Of a stretch of DNA of 28,965 nucleotides, positions 17,858 through 24,187 are shown piece after piece. Made by a program: the position numbers and the translations under genes. A model generated the notes under the pieces. It did not search any database and was not told the origin of the DNA. It saw only the letters and a list, made by a program, of their open reading frames with translations. Position 1 is the first letter of the stretch. Each line of letters starts with the position of its first letter. Source of the DNA: a virus; IMG/VR virus record IMGVR_UViG_3300014838_000064, positions 1 to 28,965 of that record; one strand, given 5' to 3'.

Positions 17858-19985
17858 TTAATAGGTCTCCTATATTCTTATGAGCTGCTGCAATCACAGG
17901 GTCATGGATAACCGCACCGCTAGGCATTACCTCTGGATCGGGTTTCTTTTCTGGAGCCGCTGGAGGAGTAGCAGCCGCTGTTACCTCAGGGCTCTTGCTC
18001 TGGGAATCGTGAGCCTTAATGCCTAGTTCAACGTTCTTCTGTTGCTGGTCAACGGTTAGAGCTGAGGCGTTTGGAGGAATCTGATAGTTCTGCTTCTGGA
18101 GTTCCTGCATCTGGGCCCATTCTGGCATATCTTTATAGGCCATAGTATCAACTACTTCAGGTGGTTTTTGCTGGGGGGTCTGGGAAGCTTGCTGTTGCTG
18201 GTAGGCCTGGAACTCTTCAGGAGTCATCTTTCTAAAGATCTTACCCATTTCTGGTACGTCAGCTAGATCCTCTTCGAGTTTGGCGGCCTGGACCATATCA
18301 AGCATCCACCCCTGAGCGTTCATCTGAGTCATTACGTTCTGCAAACTTCCGATATTCTTAATGAAGCTCTCTAGGTTCTGTAGCTGGGTGGCCTTGTCAG
18401 CAAGAGCTGAGGACCCCATGTCTAGGTGGAAGCGAGTAGTTAGGCCCTTAAAGAACGATGGCTTAATGGTCATGCGGGCACTTTGGCCAGAATCACTTAT
18501 ATCTAGCATTTTCTTAAGATCATCGCTCCAACCAGCGGCATCTATGTCTTCAAAATCATCTACAAATAGGTCAACTGGGATGTCTTCGGTGCCAATGGTA
18601 CCAAATAGCCCCATACAACGGTCTTCTAGCGTCTCAATCTTGGACTCTATATAGAAGCGGTCCTGGTTGTCTCTGGCACTCTCACGCTGTTGTTGCTGTT
18701 GAACCCCGGAGTCAGTCTTAGAGAAGCTAGAGTCTCCTGCACCGGCGGCTGTCATAGAGGTATCAGTAGTGCCGGCCTGGTTAACCATCGCTCCATTCAT
18801 CATAGTCTTAGCGGCCTGGTAAGTAGTTAGACCAACTGGGTCGGTTCGGTACTCTCTAATTGAGTTTAAGACTGTCTCCTGCCAAATAGCCCCTGGATCC
18901 TGAGTAATAGAGCTCTTAACAACTCCGGCTGGGTTAATAATCGTTGGAGGGTACAAACTACGCTTAATGGAGGCAAAGTAGAAGTTATCCAGACCATCAG
19001 AAGCAAACTGCAACGGCTTAGCTCGCTGGAAGTCTCCTAGGCCATAAAAGTTATCAAACAAAGGTGTAGCATATTTCACAACAAACGGTATTTTGCCATT
19101 CTTGTGAGGATTTCTGATAACCCTTATGATTACACCGTTGTACTCCGGAGCAAAAGTAACCCAGTTCCCGTCTTCACCGGCTTCATAGCGAGTGGATAGC
19201 ATGATTCGGCCCTTTTCAGGCTGGCTCTGTCGTTCACGGGTAATCAGTGAGTCTCTTCGGCTGTCTGGAGTTCGGAGTTTCTCTTCGATCATCTCAATAA
19301 GGGTCTTAATTTCGTCAGTGTCCCAACCAGAGTCTTCACCATCCTCTCCGTATTCGTCCAAAATTGACTCTAGATAAACCTGAGACACATAAGTAATAGC
19401 ATTACAGTAGTCCATGTCATCAACCGAGGCTCTACCTATCTGCGGTACAAAGTTACGAGGGTGCCAAAGCCAACAGTTTGGTCCAATGTAGTCATCGCTT
19501 ACGTCCCAGTCATAGTACATAGGCATAAACCCATAAACGCTTGAATAAAACTGCCAGTTTCGGTACTTCTCTAGAAGTGGAGACTGAGCGTTCATGTTGG
19601 GAAGCATATATTTTTGTCTAATTATGTCGAGTACAGCGGCGGCTCCCTCGTCTTTTTTGCCAGCGGCTGTCATGTTACCAGAAGGTAACTGGCCCATAAC
19701 CCTGGCTGAGCGTTCCTGATAAATAGTAGTGGTTCGACCGTCACTTAGGCCATTCTGAATCTTTTTACTAACTGAATCGTAGGGCTTAGAGATCAGCATA
19801 GCCTCGTAAGCATCAAAGTTCTGGACGTAGTTATCGTGGGCTAGTAGGTCGTAGCGGAAATCACGCCTAACAACCTCTATATACTCTTCTTTTTCGGTCT
19901 TGGTGGCTGTTTTTGGATCAATAGATATCTCACCATACTGCCCCCCATAGGTTTCATCATTACTGGCTTGAGGTGCTTTGGCCAT
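17838..19985 (-). CDS. Portal protein (podovirus type)
   Basis: 715 aa, in the size range of P22-like portals. After a polar N-terminus come helices with DFRYDLLAHDNYVQNFDAYE, then NWQFYSSVYGFMPMYYDWDV and LWHPRNFVPQIG, typical of the wing and clip regions where portals carry Tyr/Trp-rich strands. Residues about 340-430 contain the stem and crown candidate (FASDGLDNFYFASIKRSLYPP). The C-terminal 120 residues are Gln/Pro/Ala-rich, as in portals with an extended barrel. Large terminase upstream, scaffold and capsid downstream complete the packaging order. The start overlaps the end of the 102-aa gene by 26 nt. Confidence 0.8.
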   Translation of the reverse strand: MAKAPQASNDETYGGQYGEISIDPKTATKTEKEEYIEVVRRDFRYDLLAHDNYVQNFDAYEAMLISKPYDSVSKKIQNGLSDGRTTTIYQERSARVMGQLPSGNMTAAGKKDEGAAAVLDIIRQKYMLPNMNAQSPLLEKYRNWQFYSSVYGFMPMYYDWDVSDDYIGPNCWLWHPRNFVPQIGRASVDDMDYCNAITYVSQVYLESILDEYGEDGEDSGWDTDEIKTLIEMIEEKLRTPDSRRDSLITRERQSQPEKGRIMLSTRYEAGEDGNWVTFAPEYNGVIIRVIRNPHKNGKIPFVVKYATPLFDNFYGLGDFQRAKPLQFASDGLDNFYFASIKRSLYPPTIINPAGVVKSSITQDPGAIWQETVLNSIREYRTDPVGLTTYQAAKTMMNGAMVNQAGTTDTSMTAAGAGDSSFSKTDSGVQQQQQRESARDNQDRFYIESKIETLEDRCMGLFGTIGTEDIPVDLFVDDFEDIDAAGWSDDLKKMLDISDSGQSARMTIKPSFFKGLTTRFHLDMGSSALADKATQLQNLESFIKNIGSLQNVMTQMNAQGWMLDMVQAAKLEEDLADVPEMGKIFRKMTPEEFQAYQQQQASQTPQQKPPEVVDTMAYKDMPEWAQMQELQKQNYQIPPNASALTVDQQQKNVELGIKAHDSQSKSPEVTAAATPPAAPEKKPDPEVMPSGAVIHDPVIAAAHKNIGDLLNGRRKK

Positions 19986-20268
19986 AGTTTTTTATCTCTT
20001 TATTTTTAATAGTTATCAGTACTATTGTACCCTTTTTAAAATCAATCTCAAACTCTAGTTTACCCTCTAAAAGCCCAAAAATCATGCTATTTAGCAGTTT
20101 TTCTAGGTCTTTGAAGGCTGAAATGTTAGATTTTGGCTTGATTTGACTACTTTTATAAAATGTTACAGTATCAGTTTTAGAGCGGTGCCGGTGGACTACA
20201 ATCTCCCCAAAGCCTAGCTCGGTAGTCATGTGCTCAAGGTCTCTAATCCACTTAGGGGTATTATCCAT
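19960..20268 (-). CDS. Small protein between terminase and portal, unknown
   Basis: 102 aa. It begins WIRDLEHMTTELGFGEIVVH, with basic residues around 28-45 and two amphipathic segments (FKDLEKLLNSMIFGLLEGK, then FEIDFKKGTIVLITIK). Such small alpha/beta proteins between terminase and portal are common and usually unassigned. There is no ribosome site before the ATG. TATAGT lies 7 nt upstream, so it may be read from a leaderless internal transcript or by coupling to the terminase gene 15 nt upstream. Confidence 0.5.
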   Translation of the reverse strand: MDNTPKWIRDLEHMTTELGFGEIVVHRHRSKTDTVTFYKSSQIKPKSNISAFKDLEKLLNSMIFGLLEGKLEFEIDFKKGTIVLITIKNKEIKNYGQSTSSQ

Positions 20269-20283
20269 GTTAACAACTATACT

Positions 20284-21657
20284 CTAGTTAGACAGCGGCA
20301 TACCATATTCGCCAAAGGCCATCTTGGGGGCTGGTTTATCGTCTTTAGTACCCCCCCACTTGAGGTAGAGGGCTAGGTAGCGGATACCGTCAGCGTGGTC
20401 ATCATCAAACTTAACCGGTAATTCACTAGTTGGCCGATCTCGCTTAGCTTCAGCGTACTTGTACTGCTCAAAGTTTAGGATAGTATAGCGACAGTTGGAG
20501 GTTATTATTAACTGAGGTTTAGGGTCTCCAATCAACTGGATACGGGGCTTCATTCTTACGGTTAACAGCCCAATTCCAGAGATAATAGAACCGGACTTCT
20601 TGGGACTAGGTTGGCAAGGTAGGCCCTTTTGCTGCATATAGGTAATAAGATCTGGTCGGGCTGAGTCACCAATAATAGCTGTGATCCGCTTATCAGCCAT
20701 TTTTAGCTTAATCATCTCTATAACATCGTCCAAAGAGGTCTCAGTAACGTGGATCTCGTCATAAACCCACCAGCGGTCTTCAATGTCTACCCTAATAAAG
20801 TTAACAGCCATAGGGTGTTCTTTGGAGTTACCAAAGTCAATAGTAACGTAGTCGGTGCCCTGTTCTGGGACCATATCTGGGGTACAAACATGGGTAGAAC
20901 GCTTAAATACTGGATAAACTGATCCTTGCACGGCTCTAAACTCCAATTCCATTTCCTGTAAGAAGGCATTAAGCAAGCCCTTTTTATCGGCCTCTTTTCG
21001 CTCATTAGCTACCCAGTCTGGGTCAATTACCGGGTTATCCCGCCAAGTAGCCTTTGAAAAGTACCAGCCATTAGCCTTAACGTTAGCATATTCCAACATA
21101 TCATACCAGTGGTTATACCCCTTAGGAGTACCCATGAAAGCTGCCCAACCCTTAGTTGTTGTAAAAAAGTACTTATAAACCTCTTCCCAGTTATCTGGGT
21201 TCTGGTCAGCGTACTCATCAAAGATAATTCCGTGAGCCTTGTTACCTCTGTGGGTATCAGCCTGGTCCGATCCTAGTAGTCTAATCGAAGAAGGAGGTAG
21301 ATCGGGGTTATGGTGGACGTTAACCCAGCCAAAGCCAGGTAACTTCATCGGTCCTTCCATGTGGTTAAAGGTAACTCGGAGCTCATCGTTGTTAATACCC
21401 TGTTTAGGGTTAATTAGCTGTTTAGGGATAGTGTGAAGGTACTGCTTCCAGACAACCTGAGAGGCCTGAGAGTAGGTCCTAAAGACAATAAAGTACTGTC
21501 CTTGTCGCATACAGGCGGCGATCCAGGCCATATAGACCGACCACATAGTTTTACCGACCTGCCGACCCCAAAACAGTGTTCCACGCTTATAGCCGTCAAC
21601 TAGAAAGGCTCTGTGAGCCTCGATTTGCTTCTGGTGCGGTGTATATATTACCGCCAT
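20284..21657 (-). CDS. terL: Terminase large subunit (packaging ATPase-nuclease)
   Basis: 457 aa, stop TAG. The motor that threads DNA through the portal and cuts it. ATPase domain: Walker A GRQVGKT at 31-37, Walker B GIIFDE at 143-148 with catalytic Glu148, and coupling motif GTPKG at 176-180. The RNase H-like nuclease follows with acidic residues D274 (TIDFGNS), D331 (IIGDSA) and D420 or D423 (DDDHADGIRY). All key residues are present and length is normal. It starts 5 nt after the stop of the 257-aa gene. Confidence 0.95.
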   Translation of the reverse strand: MAVIYTPHQKQIEAHRAFLVDGYKRGTLFWGRQVGKTMWSVYMAWIAACMRQGQYFIVFRTYSQASQVVWKQYLHTIPKQLINPKQGINNDELRVTFNHMEGPMKLPGFGWVNVHHNPDLPPSSIRLLGSDQADTHRGNKAHGIIFDEYADQNPDNWEEVYKYFFTTTKGWAAFMGTPKGYNHWYDMLEYANVKANGWYFSKATWRDNPVIDPDWVANERKEADKKGLLNAFLQEMELEFRAVQGSVYPVFKRSTHVCTPDMVPEQGTDYVTIDFGNSKEHPMAVNFIRVDIEDRWWVYDEIHVTETSLDDVIEMIKLKMADKRITAIIGDSARPDLITYMQQKGLPCQPSPKKSGSIISGIGLLTVRMKPRIQLIGDPKPQLIITSNCRYTILNFEQYKYAEAKRDRPTSELPVKFDDDHADGIRYLALYLKWGGTKDDKPAPKMAFGEYGMPLSN

Positions 21658-21662
21658 AGGGG

Positions 21663-22436
21663 TTAACTTAGTTCTTCGTTGTCAATCTTAGGTACAGAGT
21701 TACCAAAACCCTTAACGTTAGACTTAGTAACGACTTTTACTACTGTTCCACCAACAGCCTCTTCTTTTGAGTCCACATTTAGCTGGAAGTTGCGAGGTGG
21801 GAAGAAAATAGCTAGTAACCACTGTTGGATACGAGCATAGCGAGTTCGATCTAAGAGCTCTCTCAGGCCTTCCGGGGTGACTTCTAGGCCTTCATCCGAG
21901 GCGTAGATCATAGCTAGCTCTTCGTCTTCGTTGAGGTGAAGCGTCTGAATGACTATAGATCGGTCCATTTCCTCTCCATGGTCATCAAACATATTCTGGT
22001 AAAGAGTAACGTGGAAGGTTGGCTCCTGGGTACTAATACCGGACTTAGTTTCGTAGGGCTTGGAGTCTATATCCCAAGTAATGAAGTAGTTTTCTCTCAT
22101 AGAGAATCTAGATAGTCGAGGTTCGTCTAGTAGCTGCTCCCGAGGATCTGGGTAATAATCTGGAGAGATATTAAACTTAGTGAAAGTTCCGACCATCTGG
22201 CCCTGTGGGTTAAGTTGAAGGCCAATTCCAGGCGTTAGAGACGGTGCTGGAGTCTTGTCGGTCACAGTTCCACTAGATAAACGATTAACTAAATCGTTGA
22301 ACTGGTCTGTTGTTAAGGTTATTAGTTGAGGACTGTTTGTTTGGGGGGTTTTTGTTTGAGGTTTTTTAGCGGCCTTAGCGGCTGCCATTTTTTCACCGAA
22401 GGCTTTCCGCTCTTCAGGTGTCCATTTCTTTGGCAT
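21663..22436 (-). CDS. First gene of the virion operon, unknown
   Basis: 257 aa, preceded by GAGGGG and by a strong promoter. The N-terminus (WTPEERKAFGEKMAAAKAAKK) is a basic helix followed by a Gln/Thr/Pro linker. Residues about 85-200 look like an alpha/beta domain (RENYFITWDIDSKPYETKSG, then FHVTLYQNMFDDHGEEM). It lies where small terminase often sits, but it does not look like one, and a better candidate lies at 27916-28344. A packaging or regulatory role is possible but unproven. Confidence 0.55.
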   Translation of the reverse strand: MPKKWTPEERKAFGEKMAAAKAAKKPQTKTPQTNSPQLITLTTDQFNDLVNRLSSGTVTDKTPAPSLTPGIGLQLNPQGQMVGTFTKFNISPDYYPDPREQLLDEPRLSRFSMRENYFITWDIDSKPYETKSGISTQEPTFHVTLYQNMFDDHGEEMDRSIVIQTLHLNEDEELAMIYASDEGLEVTPEGLRELLDRTRYARIQQWLLAIFFPPRNFQLNVDSKEEAVGGTVVKVVTKSNVKGFGNSVPKIDNEELS

Positions 22437-22474
22437 TTTGTTTTCCCCTCAATGTTAATGTGTTTACAAAATAA

Positions 22475-22503
22475 ACTATAGCACTACATATAGGGACTTG
22501 CAA
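22475..22503 (-). promoter_or_regulatory. Promoter of the leftward virion operon
   Basis: On the minus strand -35 TTGCAA (22498-22503), 17-nt spacer, extended -10 TGC-TATAGT (-10 at 22475-22480). Transcription would start near 22468, about 30 nt before the first virion gene. Confidence 0.65.
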
Positions 22504-22542
22504 ACCACTAAGCGGAAGCGTATAGTCCCTAATACTATTTAG

Positions 22543-22598
22543 TACTTCGTGTACAAATAGAAAACCCCTCTTTCAAGGGGCTAGCTACTTCGTGTACA
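22543..22598. repeat. 13-bp direct repeats flanking a terminator
   Basis: TACTTCGTGTACA occurs at 22543-22555 and 22586-22598, 43 nt apart. One copy lies before and one after the terminator hairpin on the minus strand. Each copy holds a GTAC-5 nt-GTAC inverted repeat (with a flanking G in the first copy), so it could act as a protein operator or as an RNA hairpin. Confidence 0.65.
22561..22580 (-). terminator. Rho-independent terminator before the virion operon
   Basis: Minus-strand stem CCCCT/AGGGG with a 6-nt loop, followed by TTTTCTATTT. It lies about 25 nt after the predicted start from the promoter at 22613-22642, so that transcript would stop early unless the terminator is overcome. 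Confidence 0.7.
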
Positions 22599-22612
22599 TA
22601 AATTGTACCGTT

Positions 22613-22642
22613 ATTGTAGCAGACTTATGACTGAGGTGTCAA
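22613..22642 (-). promoter_or_regulatory. Strong sigma70-type promoter, minus strand
   Basis: -35 TTGACA (22637-22642), 18-nt spacer ending in TGC, -10 TACAAT (22613-22618): near-consensus on all three elements. Its transcript runs at once into the repeat-flanked terminator and then the virion operon. Confidence 0.75.
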
Positions 22643-22675
22643 GAGTAACAGCGACTTTAATAAAACTGAAATAAA

Positions 22676-22812
22676 TCTTAGAGGGTAGACCATAGTGGGG
22701 GCAACATCTGAGGGCGTGACCTCCGACCTGGCTTACTCTCTAAGTGAATAGAGTTCTCAGATCTCTTAAAGATTAACCATAAAGTATCTACCAGGGATAA
22801 TGCCCTCCTAGT
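22676..22812. other. Gene-free stretch with hairpin potential
   Basis: Between the divergent promoters I find no ORF. CTTAGAG pairs with CTCTAAG about 60 nt later and encloses GAGG/CCTC. Alternatively GGTAGA pairs with TCTACC near 22790, so two exclusive folds are possible. The strand and any transcript are not clear. Confidence 0.35.
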
Positions 22813-22831
22813 GTCTTAAAATAGCTTATGG

Positions 22832-22837
22832 TATAAT
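22832..22837 (+). promoter_or_regulatory. Extended -10 promoter of the 58-aa gene
   Basis: TGG followed by TATAAT, 6 nt before an ATG. No convincing -35 box. Transcription would start at the start codon. Confidence 0.6.
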
Positions 22838-22843
22838 AGATTC

Positions 22844-23020
22844 ATGGCTAGCGATAATCAGCTAAAGAAGTATGTCAATTCCAGACATATTAACCAGCCC
22901 AGGATATCGGCTGAGGTATTGGCTAAATTGATTGCTTGGAAGAACGAACTTAGTGGTAAAAATAACAGCATCTACGAAGAGCATCTTATAGCCGAAGAGA
23001 AAAATGAGCAGTTATTTTAA
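22844..23020 (+). CDS. Small protein upstream of the tRNA blocks, unknown
   Basis: 58 aa, stop TAA. It opens MASDNQLKKYVNSRHINQPR, then a helix candidate (ISAEVLAKLIAWKNELSG) and an acidic C-terminus (EEHLIAEEKNEQLF). No family recognised. No ribosome site precedes it; a perfect TATAAT ends 6 nt before the ATG, so it would be a leaderless mRNA. It is the first rightward gene of the window, diverging from the virion operon, and ends just before the promoter of tRNA leader 1. Size and helical makeup suggest a small regulator or inhibitor, which is a guess. Confidence 0.55.
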   Translation: MASDNQLKKYVNSRHINQPRISAEVLAKLIAWKNELSGKNNSIYEEHLIAEEKNEQLF

Positions 23021-23028
23021 ACGTATGA

Positions 23029-23034
23029 TATAAT
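23029..23034 (+). promoter_or_regulatory. Extended -10 promoter of tRNA leader 1
   Basis: TGA followed by TATAAT. The predicted start (about 23041) falls at the ATG of the 21-codon leader. The -35 region is weak. Confidence 0.65.
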
Positions 23035-23041
23035 GGATTTT

Positions 23042-23107
23042 ATGAAAACTATATGCCAACCCACCAATAAGGATGCCCAGCCAGAAGCAAAGGCGGATTT
23101 GACGTAG
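23042..23107 (+). CDS. Leader peptide 1 of the tRNA operon (attenuator candidate)
   Basis: 21 codons, stop TAG. After Met the peptide contains Lys x3, Thr x3, Ala x3, Gln x2, Pro x2, Asp x2, Ile, Cys, Asn, Glu and a single Leu; it has no Phe, Tyr or Ser. All these amino acids except Leu are served by tRNAs of the 20-gene block that follows. It uses ATA, both Gln codons and both Lys codons, which match anticodons UAU, UUG/CUG and UUU/CUU in that block. Codons 17-19 (AAGGCGG, 23090-23096) can pair with the 5' arm of the terminator at 23130-23162, giving an antiterminator. The mRNA appears leaderless. A regulatory peptide is inferred. Confidence 0.65.
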   Translation: MKTICQPTNKDAQPEAKADLT

Positions 23108-23129
23108 TTTTAGAACCTTTTTGAACCTC

Positions 23130-23162
23130 AAACCGCCTTCCCTTCACCGGAGGCGGTTTTTT
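23130..23162 (+). terminator. Terminator/attenuator in front of tRNA block 1
   Basis: Stem of 9-11 bp (AAACCGCCT with AGGCGGTTT) and six T, ending 5 nt before the first tRNA. Its 5' arm CCGCCTT (23133-23139) is also fully complementary to AAGGCGG in leader 1, so the two structures exclude each other. Confidence 0.85.
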
Positions 23163-23167
23163 AATAT

Positions 23168-23241
23168 AGGTAATTAGTACAATAGCAGTACGATGGATTC
23201 CAAACCCATAAACGAGGGAGCATTACCTTCATTACCTGCCA
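23168..23241 (+). tRNA. trnW: tRNA-Trp (anticodon CCA), non-canonical elbow
   Basis: Acceptor AGGTAAT/ATTACCT is perfect, discriminator G73 as in bacterial Trp tRNA. D-loop AATAGCA has A18 G19, and T-loop is AGCATTA (A54, G55, C56, U58) instead of TTCGANN. The 54-58 pair is inverted from U-A to A-U. One A31-C39 mismatch in the anticodon stem. First gene of block 1. Confidence 0.88.
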
Positions 23242-23246
23242 GATAA

Positions 23247-23322
23247 CGGAATGTCGCCTAGTGGTATGGCACACGGTTTGGGGCCGTGAACAATTTGGGT
23301 CCGATTCCCAACTTTCCGACCA
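23247..23322 (+). tRNA. trnP: tRNA-Pro (anticodon UGG)
   Basis: Loop TTTGGGG gives anticodon TGG with G37 as usual for Pro, and C1-G72. D-loop has GG. T-loop is TCCGATT, so residue 55 is C instead of U. One T-T mismatch at 6-67. Only Pro tRNA of the window; must read all four CCN codons if used alone. Confidence 0.9.
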
Positions 23323-23397
23323 GTATCCATGGCTTAATGGCTGAGCAGCGGTCTTTTAAACCGCCCTATGATGGTTCGATTCCATCTGGATGCACCA
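23323..23397 (+). tRNA. trnK: tRNA-Lys (anticodon UUU)
   Basis: Starts directly after the CCA of tRNA-Pro. Full cloverleaf, loop CTTTTAA, D-loop with GG, canonical T-loop TTCGATT. Partner of the CUU isoacceptor 71 nt downstream, which has the altered elbow. Confidence 0.93.
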
Positions 23398-23398
23398 A

Positions 23399-23467
23399 GC
23401 TCTAGACACGGAGTTAACAAGGTGTTCTAAGCCTTACACCTGGGTTCGATCCCCAGCTAGAGTACCA
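23399..23467 (+). tRNA. trnR: tRNA-Arg (anticodon UCU) with shortened D-arm
   Basis: 69 nt. Acceptor GCTCTAG/CTAGAGT (G1-U72), anticodon stem AAGGT/GCCTT with loop GTTCTAA, canonical T-arm CTGGG-TTCGATC. Only 13 nt lie between acceptor and anticodon stem instead of about 19, and no normal D-stem forms. Confidence 0.8.
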
Positions 23468-23468
23468 A

Positions 23469-23543
23469 GGGTTTGTAGCTTAACAGTGAAGCACCTGCCT
23501 CTTAAGTAGGATATCGTGGGGGCAGCACCCACCAAACTCACCA
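23469..23543 (+). tRNA. trnK: tRNA-Lys (anticodon CUU), non-canonical elbow
   Basis: Complete cloverleaf: acceptor GGGTTTG/CAAACTC, D-stem GCTT/AAGC, anticodon loop CTCTTAA. D-loop AACAGTG gives A18 G19, and T-loop GGCAGCA gives G54, G55, C56, G58 on a perfect GTGGG/CCCAC stem. Confidence 0.88.
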
Positions 23544-23617
23544 TGTGGATTAGTTTAAAAGAAGAACAGTGCTCTGATACAGCATAAACAAAGGGGCAGT
23601 ACCTTTATCCACAACCA
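23544..23617 (+). tRNA. trnI: tRNA-Ile (anticodon GAU), non-canonical elbow
   Basis: Abuts the previous CCA. Perfect acceptor TGTGGAT/ATCCACA, anticodon loop CTGATAC, D-loop AAAAGAA (A18 G19), T-loop GGCAGTA on AAAGG/CCTTT. Confidence 0.87.
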
Positions 23618-23618
23618 A

Positions 23619-23692
23619 TCGGCTATCGTTCAATAGCAGGACATCAAGCTTATATCTTGACAAACTTGGGGCAGAACCAAGTAGCCGGACCA
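23619..23692 (+). tRNA. trnI: tRNA-Ile (anticodon UAU), non-canonical elbow
   Basis: Loop CTTATAT gives anticodon UAU, which reads AUA directly. Most bacteria use a CAU tRNA with lysidine instead. D-loop AATAGCA (A18 G19), T-loop GGCAGAA on CTTGG/CCAAG, acceptor TCGGCTA/TAGCCGG with a T1-G72 wobble. Confidence 0.87.
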
Positions 23693-23766
23693 GCTCTGTT
23701 AGTTTAATAGTAGAACATTGGTGTTACATACCAAATACGAGCGTGCGATTCGTTCACAGAGTACCA
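23693..23766 (+). tRNA. trnV: tRNA-Val (anticodon UAC), hybrid elbow
   Basis: Abuts tRNA-Ile. Loop GTTACAT, D-loop AATAGTA (A18 G19), T-loop TGCGATT: U54 and A58 are normal but residue 55 is G. This shows the 18-55 change without loss of the 54-58 pair. Confidence 0.88.
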
Positions 23767-23767
23767 A

Positions 23768-23842
23768 AGCCTTATAGCTCAACAGACAGAGTACCGGTCT
23801 TCGAAACCGATGATGAGGGTGCAATTCCTTCTAGGGCTACCA
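23768..23842 (+). tRNA. trnR: tRNA-Arg (anticodon UCG), hybrid elbow
   Basis: Loop CTTCGAA. UCG replaces the usual bacterial ACG, so no inosine is needed. D-loop AACAGACA (A18 G19), T-loop TGCAATT (G55). A C27-A43 mismatch. Followed by a 105-nt gap holding a small ORF. Confidence 0.88.
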
Positions 23843-23862
23843 ATTTAACAAAAAGGGGTATC

Positions 23863-23967
23863 ATGCCAAGAGATGATCGCTGTATCGGATGTGGTTGCTG
23901 GAGAGTATCAGATATGTCAGTAATCTGTATCCACAAGTGTTTAATGTGTTGGCGGAAGCCGAAGTAG
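23863..23967 (+). CDS. 34-aa Cys-rich mini-protein inside the tRNA block, possible zinc binder
   Basis: 34 aa from an ATG preceded by AAGGGG, stop TAG. It has CxxCxC at residues 7-12 and CxHxxCxxC at 22-29, six Cys and one His in all, enough for one or two zinc sites. It fills most of the only long spacer of block 1 (other spacers are 0-5 nt), and its last 20 nt overlap tRNA-His. So mRNA translation and tRNA maturation would compete. Possible tRNA- or RNA-binding partner; function unknown. It could also be a chance ORF in a spacer, but the Cys pattern argues against this. Confidence 0.45.
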   Translation: MPRDDRCIGCGCWRVSDMSVICIHKCLMCWRKPK

Positions 23968-24025
23968 TCGAGGCCCTAGCCTGTGAAGCTAGACTAAGCG
24001 GGTGCAAGTCCCGTCTGCCACCCCA
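23948..24025 (+). tRNA. trnH: tRNA-His (anticodon GUG), hybrid elbow
   Basis: Loop CTGTGAA. A 5' extra G (-1) faces C73, the histidine identity pair, and the 3' end is CCCCA. Mismatch T1-C72. D-loop contains A18 G19 (GTAGT), T-loop TGCAAGT (G55). The 5' end overlaps the 34-aa ORF. Confidence 0.87.
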
Positions 24026-24029
24026 AGAT

Positions 24030-24103
24030 GATCCTGAAGTGTTACGATAGCACGTTACCTTGTCAGGGTAAGAGCACGGGTTTGACTCCCGTTAGGATCG
24101 CCA
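24030..24103 (+). tRNA. trnD: tRNA-Asp (anticodon GUC) with swapped 19-56 pair
   Basis: Loop TTGTCAG, discriminator G73 as in Asp. D-loop TACGATA places G18 A19, and T-loop TTTGACT has U55 U56. The universal G19-C56 pair is thus replaced by A19-U56 while 18-55 stays G-U. Confidence 0.87.
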
Positions 24104-24108
24104 AGTAA

Positions 24109-24182
24109 TTCTTTGTAGTATAGCGGTAATACACCTGGCTGTTAACCAGAAGTCCGTGGTTCGAACCCACGCAAAGGAGCCA
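24109..24182 (+). tRNA. trnN: tRNA-Asn (anticodon GUU)
   Basis: Loop CTGTTAA, discriminator G73, D-loop with GG, canonical T-loop TTCGAAC on CGTGG/CCACG. C27-A43 mismatch. Confidence 0.93.
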
Positions 24183-24187
24183 TATAA

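Noticed and set aside
839-22436. Amber (TAG) recoding in late genes
   Set aside because: TAG ends eight virion genes in sensible places before the next start codon, and no tRNA with CUA anticodon was found.
22543-22598. CRISPR array or attachment site from the 13-bp repeats
   Set aside because: Only two short copies, flanking a terminator; no integrase gene or further repeats nearby.
23743-23967. 74-codon plus-strand ORF
   Set aside because: Crosses tRNA-Val and tRNA-Arg entirely. Only its last 34 codons, from the internal ATG at 23863, are kept as a candidate.
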